A DNA stretch of 64,000 nucleotides from a virus: positions 1 to 64,000 of the IMG/VR virus record IMGVR_UViG_3300023174_000159; one strand, given 5' to 3'. Positions 32,520 to 40,634 of this stretch are shown one piece after another. The notes beneath the pieces are model-generated. The model was not told the DNA's origin. It was given only the letters and a program-made list of their open reading frames with translations, and made no database searches. Position numbers and translations under genes: made by a program. How positions within the stretch are numbered: the first letter of the stretch is position 1; each line of letters opens with the position of its first letter.

Positions 32520-32607
32520 TGGGTGGTGGGTGGGATTTGATATATATATAATATTATATATAATTATTATTGTATTATTATTATTAATATATAATTATAT
32601 AATATAT
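32492..32607 (+). other. Candidate R-loop replication origin
   Basis: Promoter, then a G-rich start of transcript (32521-32534), then 67 bases (32540-32606) with a single G and otherwise only A or T. Lies about 300 bases from the uvsY-like start, as ori(uvsY) does in T4. The A/T tract would act as an unwinding element; the G-rich RNA would stabilise an R-loop. Confidence 0.45.
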
Positions 32608-33037
32608 GTTAAATTGGATAAATTTACCTGATGAAACTAATAATTTTCATGGCTTTGTATACATTATAAATAATAATTATCCAAACTCAGAAAAAAAATA
32701 TTATATTGGTTGTAAAAAATTGTTAAAACGATTAAAAAGAAAACCATTAAAAGGTAAAAAAAGAAGTAGAATATCATATGTTGATAATAATGTAAATTCT
32801 TATTGGGGAAGTTCAGAAGAATTAAAAAAAGATATTGAAAAATACGGTTTAGAACATTTTGAACGAAAAGTTTTACATATGTGTGAAAATCAATGGGAAA
32901 TGAAATTTTTAGAAATGTATGAACAAATGAAAAATAATGTATTATTTGACAAATCATCATACAATGGCATAATAAATGTTAGGATTAATTCAGTTCCGAA
33001 ATCCTTAGAGGAAAAATACAAAAATTTTAAATTTTAA
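32606..33037 (+). CDS. GIY-YIG family nuclease
   Basis: 143 residues. N-terminal FHGFVYIINN and KYYIGCKKLLKR form the GIY-YIG strand pair, followed by a basic stretch, then YWGSSEELKKDIEKYGLEHF, an RKVLHMCENQWEMKFLEMYE segment that supplies the usual Glu, and a YNGIINVRI end. This layout is typical of small phage GIY-YIG nucleases, many of them homing enzymes (Seg-like). It lies directly after the A/T-rich candidate origin. Homing versus origin-related function cannot be told from sequence. Confidence 0.7.
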   Translation: MLNWINLPDETNNFHGFVYIINNNYPNSEKKYYIGCKKLLKRLKRKPLKGKKRSRISYVDNNVNSYWGSSEELKKDIEKYGLEHFERKVLHMCENQWEMKFLEMYEQMKNNVLFDKSSYNGIINVRINSVPKSLEEKYKNFKF

Positions 33038-33580
33038 ATGCATTTTATCAAAAAAACCACAAATAATTCTACAATTTCATTAATTTTTGAAAAAGAAAAC
33101 AAAGAAATTGTAGATATTGACTATATTTTTAAAAAAACTAATGATAATTTCTGCATTTATTTGAATAATTTATCATTACCAGTGACATTTGATTTTAAAA
33201 ACAGAGATAATAAAAAAATTTATATGAATGAGTTTATAAAAACATTTACTCATTATGTGAAATTTAGAGAAAATAATGAAAAATTGTACTTTTATAGCAA
33301 TCCTTTGACAAAAGATGAATTTAGAAATAAATTAATTTTAAAATTAAAAACATTATTTGGAATAACTATTCTACAAGAATATAAAAGTCTTGAAAATATA
33401 GCAACATTATTAGAAATTGGATGTTGCGAAACCGTTACAAAACTCATAAATTTTTTAAATGAAGAGAGAAAAACAAAATCATTCAAACAAATTAAAAAAT
33501 ATTTAGAAAAGCACGGTTTTGTATATCTGAATGATGTTTATTTCAATGATTTTTCCAATAAGCTGTGCTTGTTTACATAA
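33038..33580 (+). CDS. Hypothetical protein
   Basis: 180 residues, starts on the base after the preceding stop. Lys- and Asn-rich. The C-terminal third (LENIATLLEIGCCETVTKLI then FKQIKKYLEKHGFVY) could be a helix-turn-helix or winged-helix unit. Function unknown. Confidence 0.55.
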   Translation: MHFIKKTTNNSTISLIFEKENKEIVDIDYIFKKTNDNFCIYLNNLSLPVTFDFKNRDNKKIYMNEFIKTFTHYVKFRENNEKLYFYSNPLTKDEFRNKLILKLKTLFGITILQEYKSLENIATLLEIGCCETVTKLINFLNEERKTKSFKQIKKYLEKHGFVYLNDVYFNDFSNKLCLFT

Positions 33581-33583
33581 ATA
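33578..33583 (+). promoter_or_regulatory. Late promoter box TAAATA
   Basis: CATAAATA, six bases, then the ATG at 33590; overlaps the stop of the preceding gene. Confidence 0.7.
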
Positions 33584-33589
33584 TTATGT

Positions 33590-33964
33590 ATGAGTAAATT
33601 TATTCAATTAATAGAAGATTTTGATCCATCAAATGATAAAAATCCAATCAATGCATCATATGAATTTATAAATTTCTTAAAAAATAATGATATAAAATAT
33701 GGAAGAGTCAAACCCAACACTTTTTATATTCATGACAAAGCTGATTTGAATAAAGTTTTTGTAATCGAAGTGAAGGATGTTGTTAACACTAAACCATCCG
33801 AAGAAGATGGTGAAGTAGAAACCGTTGTGGATACATTAGCTGATACAGATCCAAAAGCGGCTAAAGCAAAACAAGACCGAATGAAAGCCGTTAAAGTTTT
33901 AGGTTCCAAGGCTTTACCGAAATATGTTCAAAAAACTACAGAATTATTAAAAGCCAGAATTTAA
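33590..33964 (+). CDS. Small late protein
   Basis: 124 residues. Starts MSKFIQLIEDFDPSND, with LIE as a possible head-protease-type motif. The middle is acidic, the C-terminus basic (KAAKAKQDRMKAVKVLGSKA). The stop overlaps the next ATG by one base (TAATG). Not recognised. Confidence 0.6.
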   Translation: MSKFIQLIEDFDPSNDKNPINASYEFINFLKNNDIKYGRVKPNTFYIHDKADLNKVFVIEVKDVVNTKPSEEDGEVETVVDTLADTDPKAAKAKQDRMKAVKVLGSKALPKYVQKTTELLKARI

Positions 33965-34329
33965 TGAAAAGTAAAACACTACAACTTATAAACAAATATT
34001 CTAAAATTCTCAAAGAACAAGGAGAGTTAGAAGGTCAACAGGTGGATGCAACACAAGATATCGGAGCGACTGATGTCGTTGAACCTCCAGTACAACAAGA
34101 ACTACCATTCACGGCAGAATCTGAAAATGATTATATAATGCAAATGTTATATGCTGCTAAATTTGAACCAACACCTGAGCAAAATACAGAACTTGATAAT
34201 CTTATTGATAAGATGAAAAGTAAAGAAGTAAAAAATTCAAGATCTGAAATATTGCCAATTATTCAACAAATGATAAGTTCCGAAGTAGAATCAACTCAAC
34301 TTAGAAATCTTTCTGATCAAATAGATTAA
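33964..34329 (+). CDS. Small late protein
   Basis: 121 residues, acidic, helical. Starts MKSKTLQLINKYSKILKEQG. Translationally coupled to the gene before it. No known domain; probably belongs with the surrounding small late genes. Confidence 0.58.
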   Translation: MKSKTLQLINKYSKILKEQGELEGQQVDATQDIGATDVVEPPVQQELPFTAESENDYIMQMLYAAKFEPTPEQNTELDNLIDKMKSKEVKNSRSEILPIIQQMISSEVESTQLRNLSDQID

Positions 34330-34332
34330 ATA
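34327..34332 (+). promoter_or_regulatory. Late promoter box TAAATA
   Basis: TTAAATA, five bases, then the ATG at 34338; overlaps the preceding stop codon. Confidence 0.72.
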
Positions 34333-34337
34333 ATATT

Positions 34338-34886
34338 ATGAATTTTAAATTAAAGGAAAATGGATTGATTTGGGAAAATTATGCCAACATCCCAAGTATG
34401 AAAAAAAGACAATTCTCTTCTGATGAATCTGAAGAAAAAAAAGATCATGGATTTGATAGTGAAAAATCAGATCTTAATCATGATGGTGAGATTTCAGAAT
34501 ATGAAAGAACTAGAGGAATGGCTATAGCAAACTCCATGAGTAATGATCCAGAAGACGATGAAGATTTTTATGACGATGATGAGTCAGATGATGGTAAAAG
34601 CGTTGTAATGTCTTTTGATACAGCAGAACCAGTTGAAACAGAATATAAAGAAGAAGAACCTGATGAGGACGATCATGAAAGAAATGAAATGATCAAATCT
34701 GAAATTAAAAAACTCTGTGAATTTGCAAAAAGATTGGAAAACATGGCATGCGATGCAAATTTTGAAGAGTGGATGGTTGCTAAAATTACCAAAGCTGCTG
34801 ATTATACTTCAGATGTATACTTCAGAGTAAGTGCAAAGGCGGATTATGCCAATGGTTCTCATGACTATGACGAAGACGAATATTAA
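34338..34886 (+). CDS. Acidic late protein with one EF-hand-like loop
   Basis: 182 residues. Residues 45-56 (DLNHDGEISEYE) are a complete EF-hand calcium loop with Asp1, Asn3, Asp5, Gly6, Ile8 and Glu12. It is followed by a long acidic tract (DPEDDEDFYDDDESDD) and a helical C-terminus (EIKKLCEFAKRLENMA). Single EF-hand loops of this kind are seen in phage structural proteins, but the role here is unknown. Confidence 0.65.
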   Translation: MNFKLKENGLIWENYANIPSMKKRQFSSDESEEKKDHGFDSEKSDLNHDGEISEYERTRGMAIANSMSNDPEDDEDFYDDDESDDGKSVVMSFDTAEPVETEYKEEEPDEDDHERNEMIKSEIKKLCEFAKRLENMACDANFEEWMVAKITKAADYTSDVYFRVSAKADYANGSHDYDEDEY

Positions 34887-34889
34887 AAA

Positions 34890-35336
34890 ATGAAGAGTTT
34901 CGAATCATTTTTTTATGAAAAATTAGTTCTTGGATTGATAGAAGATATCCACATAGATGGTATTGGTACGATTTCATCTAAATTAGATACTGGCAATGGA
35001 GCACATAATGTATTGCATGGAGAAGATATTGAAATAGATACCAAGAATAAAGTAGTTAGATTTACAACAGTTCATTCAATTTCTTTAGAAAAGGAGCTAT
35101 TGGATTTGATAACTATAAACATAGGAGCGAACAAACAAGAACGCCGCCCTGTTGTTAATTTTAATTTAAAAATGGGAAATAATGTATATAAAAATATTCC
35201 ATTCAGCATCGGTAATAGAGCATCAAATATTCATAAAATTTTAATAGGTAAACCATTCATTGAAAATGATTTAAATGCATTAATAGATGTAAGTGTAAAT
35301 AATGTAGTAGACAAAAATTTAGAAGTTAATATATGA
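34890..35336 (+). CDS. Retropepsin-like aspartyl protease (ATP-dependent zinc protease family)
   Basis: 148 residues. The active-site motif is KLDTGNGAHN with Asp33-Thr34-Gly35, followed by strands VVRFTTVHS and RRPVVNFNLKMGNNVY, then IGNRASNIHKILIGKPF (residues 108-123), the LIGR-type motif of the family usually encoded next to rimK. Such proteins are related to dimeric retroviral proteases. The first residues (MKSFESFFYEKL) look like a head-targeting segment. A role in virion maturation is possible; the head protease gp21 is also present. Confidence 0.65.
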   Translation: MKSFESFFYEKLVLGLIEDIHIDGIGTISSKLDTGNGAHNVLHGEDIEIDTKNKVVRFTTVHSISLEKELLDLITINIGANKQERRPVVNFNLKMGNNVYKNIPFSIGNRASNIHKILIGKPFIENDLNALIDVSVNNVVDKNLEVNI

Positions 35337-35752
35337 AAAAATACTCACAAAAAGAATTATTAGAAGAAGGTTTCTGGAAGGGCGTTGGAAGTGCCATTAA
35401 AGGTGTTGCAAGAGGCGCTGATTATATTGTTGGTCAAGTTGCTCCAAAAGCTCAAAGTCTTTATAAAGACCCTTATAATGCTGCTAAGGGGTTAGTTCGT
35501 GCTGTTCAAGGAAAACCCCCAATCAATAACAAAACAAGAAGAACTGGTAATAATACATCAAATATAAGTCCTCAAGAAATGGCAAATATAAAAAGAGGAT
35601 TAACAAGTAAAGGTATAACTTTACTAAATATTCCAAAATTAAGTTATACAGATCAAAATACACGAGTTAAGTACTACAATGTTGAAATTGAAAGTAATGG
35701 TAGACGAATTAGAGCTATTGTGGATGCAAATGGAAATTTTCCAACTCCGTAA
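35333..35752 (+). CDS. Small late protein with Gly-rich N-terminus
   Basis: 139 residues. Starts MKKYSQKELLEEGFWKG, with LLE near residue 11, then an amphipathic Gly/Ala segment (VGSAIKGVARGADYIVGQVA), a basic linker and a beta-rich C-terminus (VKYYNVEIESNGRRIRAIVD). ATG overlaps the protease gene stop (ATGA). Not recognised. Confidence 0.6.
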   Translation: MKKYSQKELLEEGFWKGVGSAIKGVARGADYIVGQVAPKAQSLYKDPYNAAKGLVRAVQGKPPINNKTRRTGNNTSNISPQEMANIKRGLTSKGITLLNIPKLSYTDQNTRVKYYNVEIESNGRRIRAIVDANGNFPTP

Positions 35753-35753
35753 T

Positions 35754-35781
35754 TTGACATTTTTATTATTTTGACTAAAAT
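35754..35781 (+). promoter_or_regulatory. Early sigma70-type promoter
   Basis: TTGACA, 16 bases, TAAAAT, six bases, ATG at 35788. Confidence 0.8.
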
Positions 35782-35787
35782 ATAATT

Positions 35788-35997
35788 ATGAAGGTTGAAA
35801 TTAAAACAAATAATGATGAATTATTTCATTTTGTAGAAACAAAAGAAAATAATAAAGTAGAATCTGAAACAGTTACTACTGAAATTCAAGAAGATACTCT
35901 AGGAATTATTTCACCAGCTCAAAGACCAGCGCCAAGATCAGCACCTATCGAAAATAACAAAGGTGCTGGTTGGTTTGCAGGAACGAGTTGGGAGTAA
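35788..35997 (+). CDS. Small hypothetical protein
   Basis: 69 residues, acidic with a Pro/Ala stretch (PAQRPAPRSAPIE) and an aromatic end (GWFAGTSWE). Own early promoter; its stop abuts the stop of the convergent phoH gene. Function unknown. Confidence 0.55.
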   Translation: MKVEIKTNNDELFHFVETKENNKVESETVTTEIQEDTLGIISPAQRPAPRSAPIENNKGAGWFAGTSWE

Positions 35998-36741
35998 TTA
36001 AACGCCTAATACGCTGGTAATATGCTTTAATATAGGGCTTCTGACAACATCATCAGTATCGAATTTCATACAATGTATGTTATTTTTTCTTGAATGTTCA
36101 GTATCAAACAATTGATGTATTTTTTCAAATCCTGAATCTTTAATATCACATTGTTTAGCATCTCCACAAACGATATATTTGCTGTTTCTACCAAATCTGG
36201 TTAAAATAGTTGTCAACTCTCCCCTACTCATATTTTGCGCTTCATCAATAATAACAAATGAATCATGAAATGTTAATCCTCTAACGAAATTAACAGGTAT
36301 TGCTCTTATATATTTCTGACTTAACAGCATATTTGATACTGTTGGATCGACAATTTCATTTAATTTATCCATCAATGGCATGGTATAAGGACTGAATTTT
36401 TCATCAAGTTCCCCAGGTAGAGCACCCATGCTTCTAGATGAGCTTTCCACAACAGATCTAATATAAATTATTTGATCTACTTTATTTTCCTTTAGATGTT
36501 CTAAAGCTGCATATACAGACATGTATGTTTTATTTGTACCTGCAAGTCCATCTATGAACATAATATGCGTATTGGGATCATTTATGGTATAATAAGATTG
36601 AGTTTGATTTTCAGTAAATGGAAAGTGTTTTTTTAAATTAATCTTGTCAAAATCGAAATTTTTCTTATAAGATTCGATAAATTCGTTTTCAAAATCTGAT
36701 GATGATTCTTTACGTTTGCGCGTAGGTTTTCTTGTGCTCAT
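35998..36741 (-). CDS. phoH: PhoH-like ATPase
   Basis: 247 residues. Walker A GLAGTNKT near residue 66, Walker B FVIIDEAQNMSRGE, and the family segment IIYIRSVVESSSRSMGALPG. PhoH-like genes are common in aquatic phages; the biochemical role (RNA-related ATPase or helicase) is unsettled. The N-terminus is basic (MSTRKPTRKRKESS). A late-type box precedes it by seven bases. Confidence 0.92.
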   Translation of the reverse strand: MSTRKPTRKRKESSSDFENEFIESYKKNFDFDKINLKKHFPFTENQTQSYYTINDPNTHIMFIDGLAGTNKTYMSVYAALEHLKENKVDQIIYIRSVVESSSRSMGALPGELDEKFSPYTMPLMDKLNEIVDPTVSNMLLSQKYIRAIPVNFVRGLTFHDSFVIIDEAQNMSRGELTTILTRFGRNSKYIVCGDAKQCDIKDSGFEKIHQLFDTEHSRKNNIHCMKFDTDDVVRSPILKHITSVLGV

Positions 36742-36748
36742 GTATTAA

Positions 36749-36754
36749 TATTTA
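36749..36754 (-). promoter_or_regulatory. Possible late promoter box TAAATA
   Basis: TTAAATA, seven bases, then the ATG of phoH at 36741. Confidence 0.5.
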
Positions 36755-36824
36755 ACTGAAAATATGACCCCCCAATTCAATATTCAATAACAATCCAAAT
36801 AGCTAAATAATATAACCAAACAGC

Positions 36825-36851
36825 TTGACTTTTCTAAAATTTAGGTAAAAT
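36825..36851 (+). promoter_or_regulatory. Early sigma70-type promoter
   Basis: TTGACT, 15 bases, TAAAAT, six bases, ATG at 36858. Probably drives the kinase and the sugar island behind it. Confidence 0.75.
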
Positions 36852-36857
36852 ATCTGA

Positions 36858-37592
36858 ATGAGAATAGCTATAAGCGGTGCTTCTAATTCTGGCAAAACAA
36901 CATTAATTAACGCATTTCTTCGAAGATGGCCTATGTATGGAACTCCGATGAAATCTTATAGAGAATTGATAAATGAACATGAGTTAAACCACTCTTCTAA
37001 AACAAGCGAAGAAACGCAACTTTTGATTTTGGATTCTATGATGAAGATCCAAGAACAATACAAGTCGAGTGATAATGTAATTTTAGATAGATGCACATGG
37101 GACAATTTAGCATACACTTTAGTTGCAAATTCTTATGAACAAGTTTCTGATGAAGTCACAGCTGCTTCTATTTCATTTGTGAAAGAAAGCATGAAAAATA
37201 TAGATATTATTTTCTGGTTGGAATATGACTCGGATATTAAAATTTTAGACAACGGAGTGAGAGATTCTAATCTTGATTATATAAAAGAAGTTAATGGTGT
37301 ATTTGCTCAACTATATGAGCATTATAATGATAACTTAGAATCTGATATATTTTATCCAAAGGAAGATTGTCCTGCTATTATACCAGTAGAAGGCAAAACT
37401 GTTGATGATAGATTATTTTATATTTCTCAATTTATTGATGAAAAAGGAGAATTGATTGAACCAGATAGTGATTTATTCAGCGAAGAAAACCTTCAAATAT
37501 TAGAACAGATGCTCACTGATCAAACTAAGGCAAAGTCTGATGATCAAGAGGTTATTAAATTAATGAAAGAAATTAGCAAAATTAAAAAGTAA
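36858..37592 (+). CDS. P-loop nucleotide/nucleoside kinase-like protein
   Basis: 244 residues. MRIAISGASNSGKTTLINAF holds the Walker A loop (GASNSGKT). NVILDRCTWDNLAYTL is the DRxxxD-type segment of deoxynucleoside and thymidylate kinases, and IIFWLEYDSD follows. The C-terminal 40 residues are acidic then lysine-rich. Probably phosphorylates a nucleotide or nucleoside; NadR-type kinases are an alternative. First gene of the sugar island; its stop overlaps the next ATG. Confidence 0.72.
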   Translation: MRIAISGASNSGKTTLINAFLRRWPMYGTPMKSYRELINEHELNHSSKTSEETQLLILDSMMKIQEQYKSSDNVILDRCTWDNLAYTLVANSYEQVSDEVTAASISFVKESMKNIDIIFWLEYDSDIKILDNGVRDSNLDYIKEVNGVFAQLYEHYNDNLESDIFYPKEDCPAIIPVEGKTVDDRLFYISQFIDEKGELIEPDSDLFSEENLQILEQMLTDQTKAKSDDQEVIKLMKEISKIKK

Positions 37593-38407
37593 TGTCAGAT
37601 AAACAAAAAATAGGCGTTGGAATTATTACTTATAATAGACCTGAAGGTTTAAAAAAACTTTTAGATAGTATTTCTTATTGCAATTTTATTGATTTAATTA
37701 TCATAAATGATGGAGAACCTATAGATAACTTACCAGGATATAATTATTATTTAGAAAATAATGAAACAAATTTAGGCGTTGGTAAATCCAAAAATAAAGC
37801 ATTAAAACATTTAATGGATAAAGGGTGTGATCATTTCTTTCTCATAGAAGATGACATCTACATCAAAGATGAAGCCGTTTTTCAAAAATATATCAACGCT
37901 TCAAAGGTTTCTGGAATACAGCACTTTAATTTTTCACAACACGGTATGATGAATAAGTCATGGCCTGATGGTAAAGCAAATCCTTTGCTTGTAATTGATT
38001 ATGGATCTATAAAAATTCCATTATATATGGCTACAGTTGGAGCATTTTCTTATTATTCAAGACTTTGCATAGAACAAGTTGGATATATGGATGAAAGATA
38101 TTATAATGCGTGTGAACATGTAGATCATACATATGAAATTATTAAAAAAGGCATGCACCCCCCGTTTTGGTATAATGCTGATATTGAAAACTCTTGGGAA
38201 TATTTGGGTGATGAAACTTGGAGCGTAGAGCAATCTACAATTTCATCAAAAAATAATCATCAGCAAATTGTATCAAAGGCGGATGAGATTTTCTTTTTAA
38301 AACATGGTTATGTTCCTAGAGCAGTGCCATTCTCTAAAGAAGACGAAGTAATACAATCTATTAAAAAAATTAAAAAACAATATGGATCTGACGTTAGTAA
38401 CTTGTAA
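37592..38407 (+). CDS. Family-2-type glycosyltransferase
   Basis: 271 residues. GT-A fold: IGVGIITYNRPEGLKKLLDS, LIIINDGEP, NLGVGKSKNKALKHLMDKG and the metal motif LIEDDIYIKD, then MATVGAFSYYSRLCIEQVGY and CEHVDHTYEIIKKG. Inverting sugar transferase, donor and acceptor unknown. Coupled to the kinase gene (TAATG) and overlapping the next gene by 26 bases. Confidence 0.85.
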   Translation: MSDKQKIGVGIITYNRPEGLKKLLDSISYCNFIDLIIINDGEPIDNLPGYNYYLENNETNLGVGKSKNKALKHLMDKGCDHFFLIEDDIYIKDEAVFQKYINASKVSGIQHFNFSQHGMMNKSWPDGKANPLLVIDYGSIKIPLYMATVGAFSYYSRLCIEQVGYMDERYYNACEHVDHTYEIIKKGMHPPFWYNADIENSWEYLGDETWSVEQSTISSKNNHQQIVSKADEIFFLKHGYVPRAVPFSKEDEVIQSIKKIKKQYGSDVSNL

Positions 38408-39125
38408 TTATAATACACCTGATTTAATAATAAAATTATTACAAAGTGTAAAAAATACATCATCACAATTACCAAATGTTATTGTGATGAACACATCAAC
38501 AGATGAAGAATCTGATAAAATTCTTTCAGATTATGGCATACCTTATTATAATTTAAAAGGGGGAACTCACGGAGAAGCTGTTAATTTAGCTTTAAAAAAA
38601 ATCAAAACTAAATATGCTATTTTAGTAGATTCAGATGTTATTTTTTTGAAGGATTTCTTACCAGCTTTTGAGAAATTTAAACTGCAAAATTTATCATTAA
38701 TGGGTAAAGTTGTTGGAAATATCGGTGGTAAAAATCTCCACGAAAGAGTACAACCTTGGTATTGTTTTTTAGATTGTGCTAAATTAAAAAACCATAATAT
38801 TCAATTCTTTGATAAAAAACGAGTTAAACAAAGCAGAGAAGAAAATATAAAGATTTACGATATAGGATCAACTATGTTTGAAGATATCCAAAGGGCCGAT
38901 TTGTTGATTGGTGATGTTGATTTAGAAAATAAATATTTTAAACATTATGGTGGTATGTCTTGGTATTGTCAAAAATATAATCCATCAAATGATGATAATG
39001 ATATTGATTTTGGTGGAACGCATCCACATGAAATTTTTTGGAATGTTGGTCAACAGATAAGAAACCAATATAATATTGAAACTGAATTTTTAAAAGATAT
39101 AGATATTAAATCACTTTTTAAATGA
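38382..39125 (+). CDS. Family-2-type glycosyltransferase
   Basis: 247 residues. MDLTLVTCNYNTPDLIIKLL, GGTHGEAVNLALKKIKTKYA and the metal motif LVDSDVIFLKD mark a GT-A enzyme. The C-terminal region (GGMSWYCQKY, then DFGGTHPHEIF) is unlike the neighbour, suggesting a different acceptor. Ends in an ATGA overlap with the fucosyltransferase. Confidence 0.8.
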   Translation: MDLTLVTCNYNTPDLIIKLLQSVKNTSSQLPNVIVMNTSTDEESDKILSDYGIPYYNLKGGTHGEAVNLALKKIKTKYAILVDSDVIFLKDFLPAFEKFKLQNLSLMGKVVGNIGGKNLHERVQPWYCFLDCAKLKNHNIQFFDKKRVKQSREENIKIYDIGSTMFEDIQRADLLIGDVDLENKYFKHYGGMSWYCQKYNPSNDDNDIDFGGTHPHEIFWNVGQQIRNQYNIETEFLKDIDIKSLFK

Positions 39126-39874
39126 ATAATTGTTTTGTAAAAGTTTGCGGGGGTTTAGGAAATCAACTATTTCAAGTAGCTGCTGCTTATTCGTATTGTA
39201 AAAAATATAATAAGAAATTATATATAGATATATCAGATTGGAGTGCTTCCCAAGGAAATAATCCAACAAATTACAAAGATTCTATATTTAAAAATTTTGA
39301 ATATCATTTTTATTCCACTCCAGAAACTACACAAATAAATGAAGATGATTTAGTTTATAAAGAACTTCCATTTTATGATGGAGATGTATCATTGCATGGT
39401 TACTTTCAATCTGAAAAATATTTTACAGAATATAAACAAGAATTTATAAATTTATTAAATTTACCAGATGTTAATAAATCATTTATAGAAGAACAGAATG
39501 TAGCCTTTCATATAAGAAGAGGTGATTATATCACTTATGCACACATATATAATGTTTGCAATACTGATTATTTTAATAATCAGTTTGATAATTTTAAAGA
39601 TTATCAAATAAATGTTTTTACTGACTCTCCAGATATTGTATCTAAAGAATTTAAAAATAAAAAATTTAATTTAATCATATCAAATTCTGAATTAGAAGAC
39701 TTGACTTTAATGAGTTCACATACAAATATAGTATGTAGTAATTCAACATTTTCTTGGTGGGCATCACTATTAGGTAAAGAAAAAAACAATATAATAGTTC
39801 CAGATAGATGGTTTAACAATACTCAAAATCATTATGACATATACAGATCAGACTTTACAAAAATTGAAGTATAA
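39122..39874 (+). CDS. GT11 fucosyltransferase (alpha-1,2 type)
   Basis: 250 residues. All family-11 landmarks are present: KVCGGLGNQLFQVAAAYSYC at the N-terminus, AFHIRRGDYI in the GDP-fucose site, and CSNSTFSWWASLLG near the C-terminus. Transfers fucose from GDP-fucose, usually to galactose. Fits the GDP-fucose synthase gene 3 kb downstream. Confidence 0.9.
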   Translation: MNNCFVKVCGGLGNQLFQVAAAYSYCKKYNKKLYIDISDWSASQGNNPTNYKDSIFKNFEYHFYSTPETTQINEDDLVYKELPFYDGDVSLHGYFQSEKYFTEYKQEFINLLNLPDVNKSFIEEQNVAFHIRRGDYITYAHIYNVCNTDYFNNQFDNFKDYQINVFTDSPDIVSKEFKNKKFNLIISNSELEDLTLMSSHTNIVCSNSTFSWWASLLGKEKNNIIVPDRWFNNTQNHYDIYRSDFTKIEV

Positions 39875-40634
39875 TTTAACTGAAACTTCATTTATAATAC
39901 ATTTTAGAAAAGATTCGGATGATAGAATTTTTAATCTTAAATGTATTTTAAATTATTTTGATACTTATATTGATTATAAAGAATTATTTATAATTAATGA
40001 TGATTCTGAATTAGATAGTGAATTGGAAAAACTTAAAGAGAAATATCCAAAAATATCAATAGGATTTTTTAAGAATGATGATATCTATCAAAGAACTTTA
40101 TGTTTCAATAAAATTGCAACAATAGCAACTGGTAAAGTTTTATGTTTTTATGATACTGATGTTTTAGTAAAACCAGAATACTTGCAACATTCTCAAAAAT
40201 TAATATTGAATGGTTCATTAGATCACGTTTATCCATATAATGGTCTTTTTGTAGATGTTAAAAAAGAACACAGAGAATTATTAGTAGAGTTTAATTTTTC
40301 TAAATTAGAATCGTTATTATTAGAACGACACATAGGTTATGATAATGAATACATGACAGTAGCGCATGATCATTCTGTGGGTGGTATCAACATGCTATCT
40401 AAAATAGCATTTGATAGAATCGAAGGATATAATACCAATTTTATAGGATGGGGATGTGAAGATGTTGATATATATACTAAATCAGGTTTTAAAAATAAAG
40501 TAGCTGGGATAAGTTCACCAGATGCTATATGTTGGCATATTCATCATGATAACACTATCAGAACAGAGCATAAATATTATCAAAATAATGTGAATTTATT
40601 ATATAGGAATAATAAATTAATTAAAAAAAAATGA
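39834..40634 (+). CDS. Galactosyltransferase-like GT-A enzyme (GT7 C-terminal type)
   Basis: 266 residues. FIIHFRKDSDDRIFNLKCIL, metal motif LCFYDTDVLVKPEYL, and then VGGINMLSKIAFDRIEGYNT followed by GWGCEDVDIY, the hallmark of the C-terminal domain of beta-1,4-galactosyltransferases and related enzymes. The first ATG overlaps the GT11 gene by 41 bases; a later start is possible. Confidence 0.82.
   Translation: MTYTDQTLQKLKYNLTETSFIIHFRKDSDDRIFNLKCILNYFDTYIDYKELFIINDDSELDSELEKLKEKYPKISIGFFKNDDIYQRTLCFNKIATIATGKVLCFYDTDVLVKPEYLQHSQKLILNGSLDHVYPYNGLFVDVKKEHRELLVEFNFSKLESLLLERHIGYDNEYMTVAHDHSVGGINMLSKIAFDRIEGYNTNFIGWGCEDVDIYTKSGFKNKVAGISSPDAICWHIHHDNTIRTEHKYYQNNVNLLYRNNKLIKKK

Noticed and set aside
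36800-36808. CTAAATA box in the phoH-kinase gap on the + strand
   Set aside because: No start codon lies within 5-13 bases downstream; the kinase gene has a good early promoter instead.
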